64,000 bases of DNA from Apteryx mantelli (taxonomy: Eukaryota > Chordata > Aves > Apterygiformes > Apterygidae). The stretch spans positions 30,128,958 to 30,192,957 of the forward strand of contig NC_089979.1 of the NCBI RefSeq assembly GCF_036417845.1, in the 5' to 3' direction. Under the pieces are notes generated by a model. It saw nothing but the letters and a program-made list of their open reading frames with translations, made no database searches and was not told the origin of the DNA. The first letter of the stretch is position 1. Each line of letters opens with the position of its first letter. Shown one piece after another: positions 63,636 through 64,000 of the stretch. Both the position numbers and the translations under genes were made by a program.

Positions 63636-64000
63636 CTCCAATATAAAATAATGAAACCGTGAAAAGCTGCTACCATAATCTTACTTTAAAATCCTAAATT
63701 CCTTTACATTTTGAGGATCTGATGGCATTGACTACAGTCAGACACACTCAGACAGGGCAGAAACTGCATGAGCTTTTTGCAGCTCAGCTAAACACACCTC
63801 TTCCACTCTTTGAACACAAACAGCTTAACTTTATGAAGATTTGTTGTTGCAGCAAAACTATCCAAGAGATGCAGCCAAATCCAAATTCATTTCATTTCTA
63901 GCCAAATTATATTTTGATGCAGGTCACTAGAAGCTAATCTTTCATCTCTATTTTCCATACATGAAAATGAATAAAGAAATTGAGATTAAACAGCATTTAT
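63636..64000. other. Right edge, nothing recognised
   Basis: AT-rich sequence upstream (on minus) of the MCM3-like N-terminal exon. I looked for the preceding MCM3 segments ([20 protein letters not shown] type) and found none. They may lie beyond the window or be lost. Confidence 0.4.

Overview
This is a vertebrate genomic window, almost certainly avian. A 5'-truncated CR1 retrotransposon at about 22,072-22,354 has the typical avian/reptilian 3' end. Two ordinary intron-split vertebrate genes lie on the plus strand in the order RNF138 - MEP1B, the order I recall from human 18q12. No prokaryotic features, CRISPR arrays or operons are present.

Layout. 1-2,800 is upstream DNA with a MIR-like SINE remnant at its very start. 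2,830-4,110 is a CpG-island promoter. 3,858-11,383 holds the seven coding exons of RNF138, a RING E3 ubiquitin ligase; they join without a frame break into 246 codons, followed by a 3' UTR of perhaps 2.2 kb. 14.3-22.5 kb is gene-free. 22,567-48,723 holds 15 coding exons of MEP1B, the meprin A beta subunit. This is a complete membrane-bound astacin metalloprotease of 785 codons (signal peptide, propeptide, astacin, MAM, MATH, EGF, transmembrane, tail). Its Ser/Thr-rich stalk is much longer than the human one and includes four 21-bp coding repeats. 49.5-50.4 kb is a degenerate tandem-repeat field.

The least expected content is on the minus strand between 59,081 and 63,635: a decayed, intron-containing relative of the replicative helicase subunit MCM3. 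Two consecutive exons (60,546-60,666 and 60,295-60,448) are fully open, correctly phased and have consensus-like splice sites. An N-terminal exon at 63,440-63,635 is clearly MCM3 but carries a 1-nt frameshift and a short deletion. Further remnants at 62,011-62,088, 61,053-61,114, 59,401-59,475 and 59,081-59,147 lie in the right order and orientation and mostly contain stops. I could not find the AAA+ catalytic core exons. The best reading is a non-processed pseudogene of a divergent MCM3 paralogue, possibly related to the zygotic MCM3 known in Xenopus, caught part-way through loss.

The two live genes are not functionally linked: RNF138 is a housekeeping-type ubiquitin ligase behind a CpG island, while MEP1B has a CpG-poor start region with sites resembling those for HNF1, HNF4 and CDX. 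GAREM1, the next mammalian neighbour as I recall it, was not recognised. All protein comparisons rest on remembered family sequences, not on a database search.
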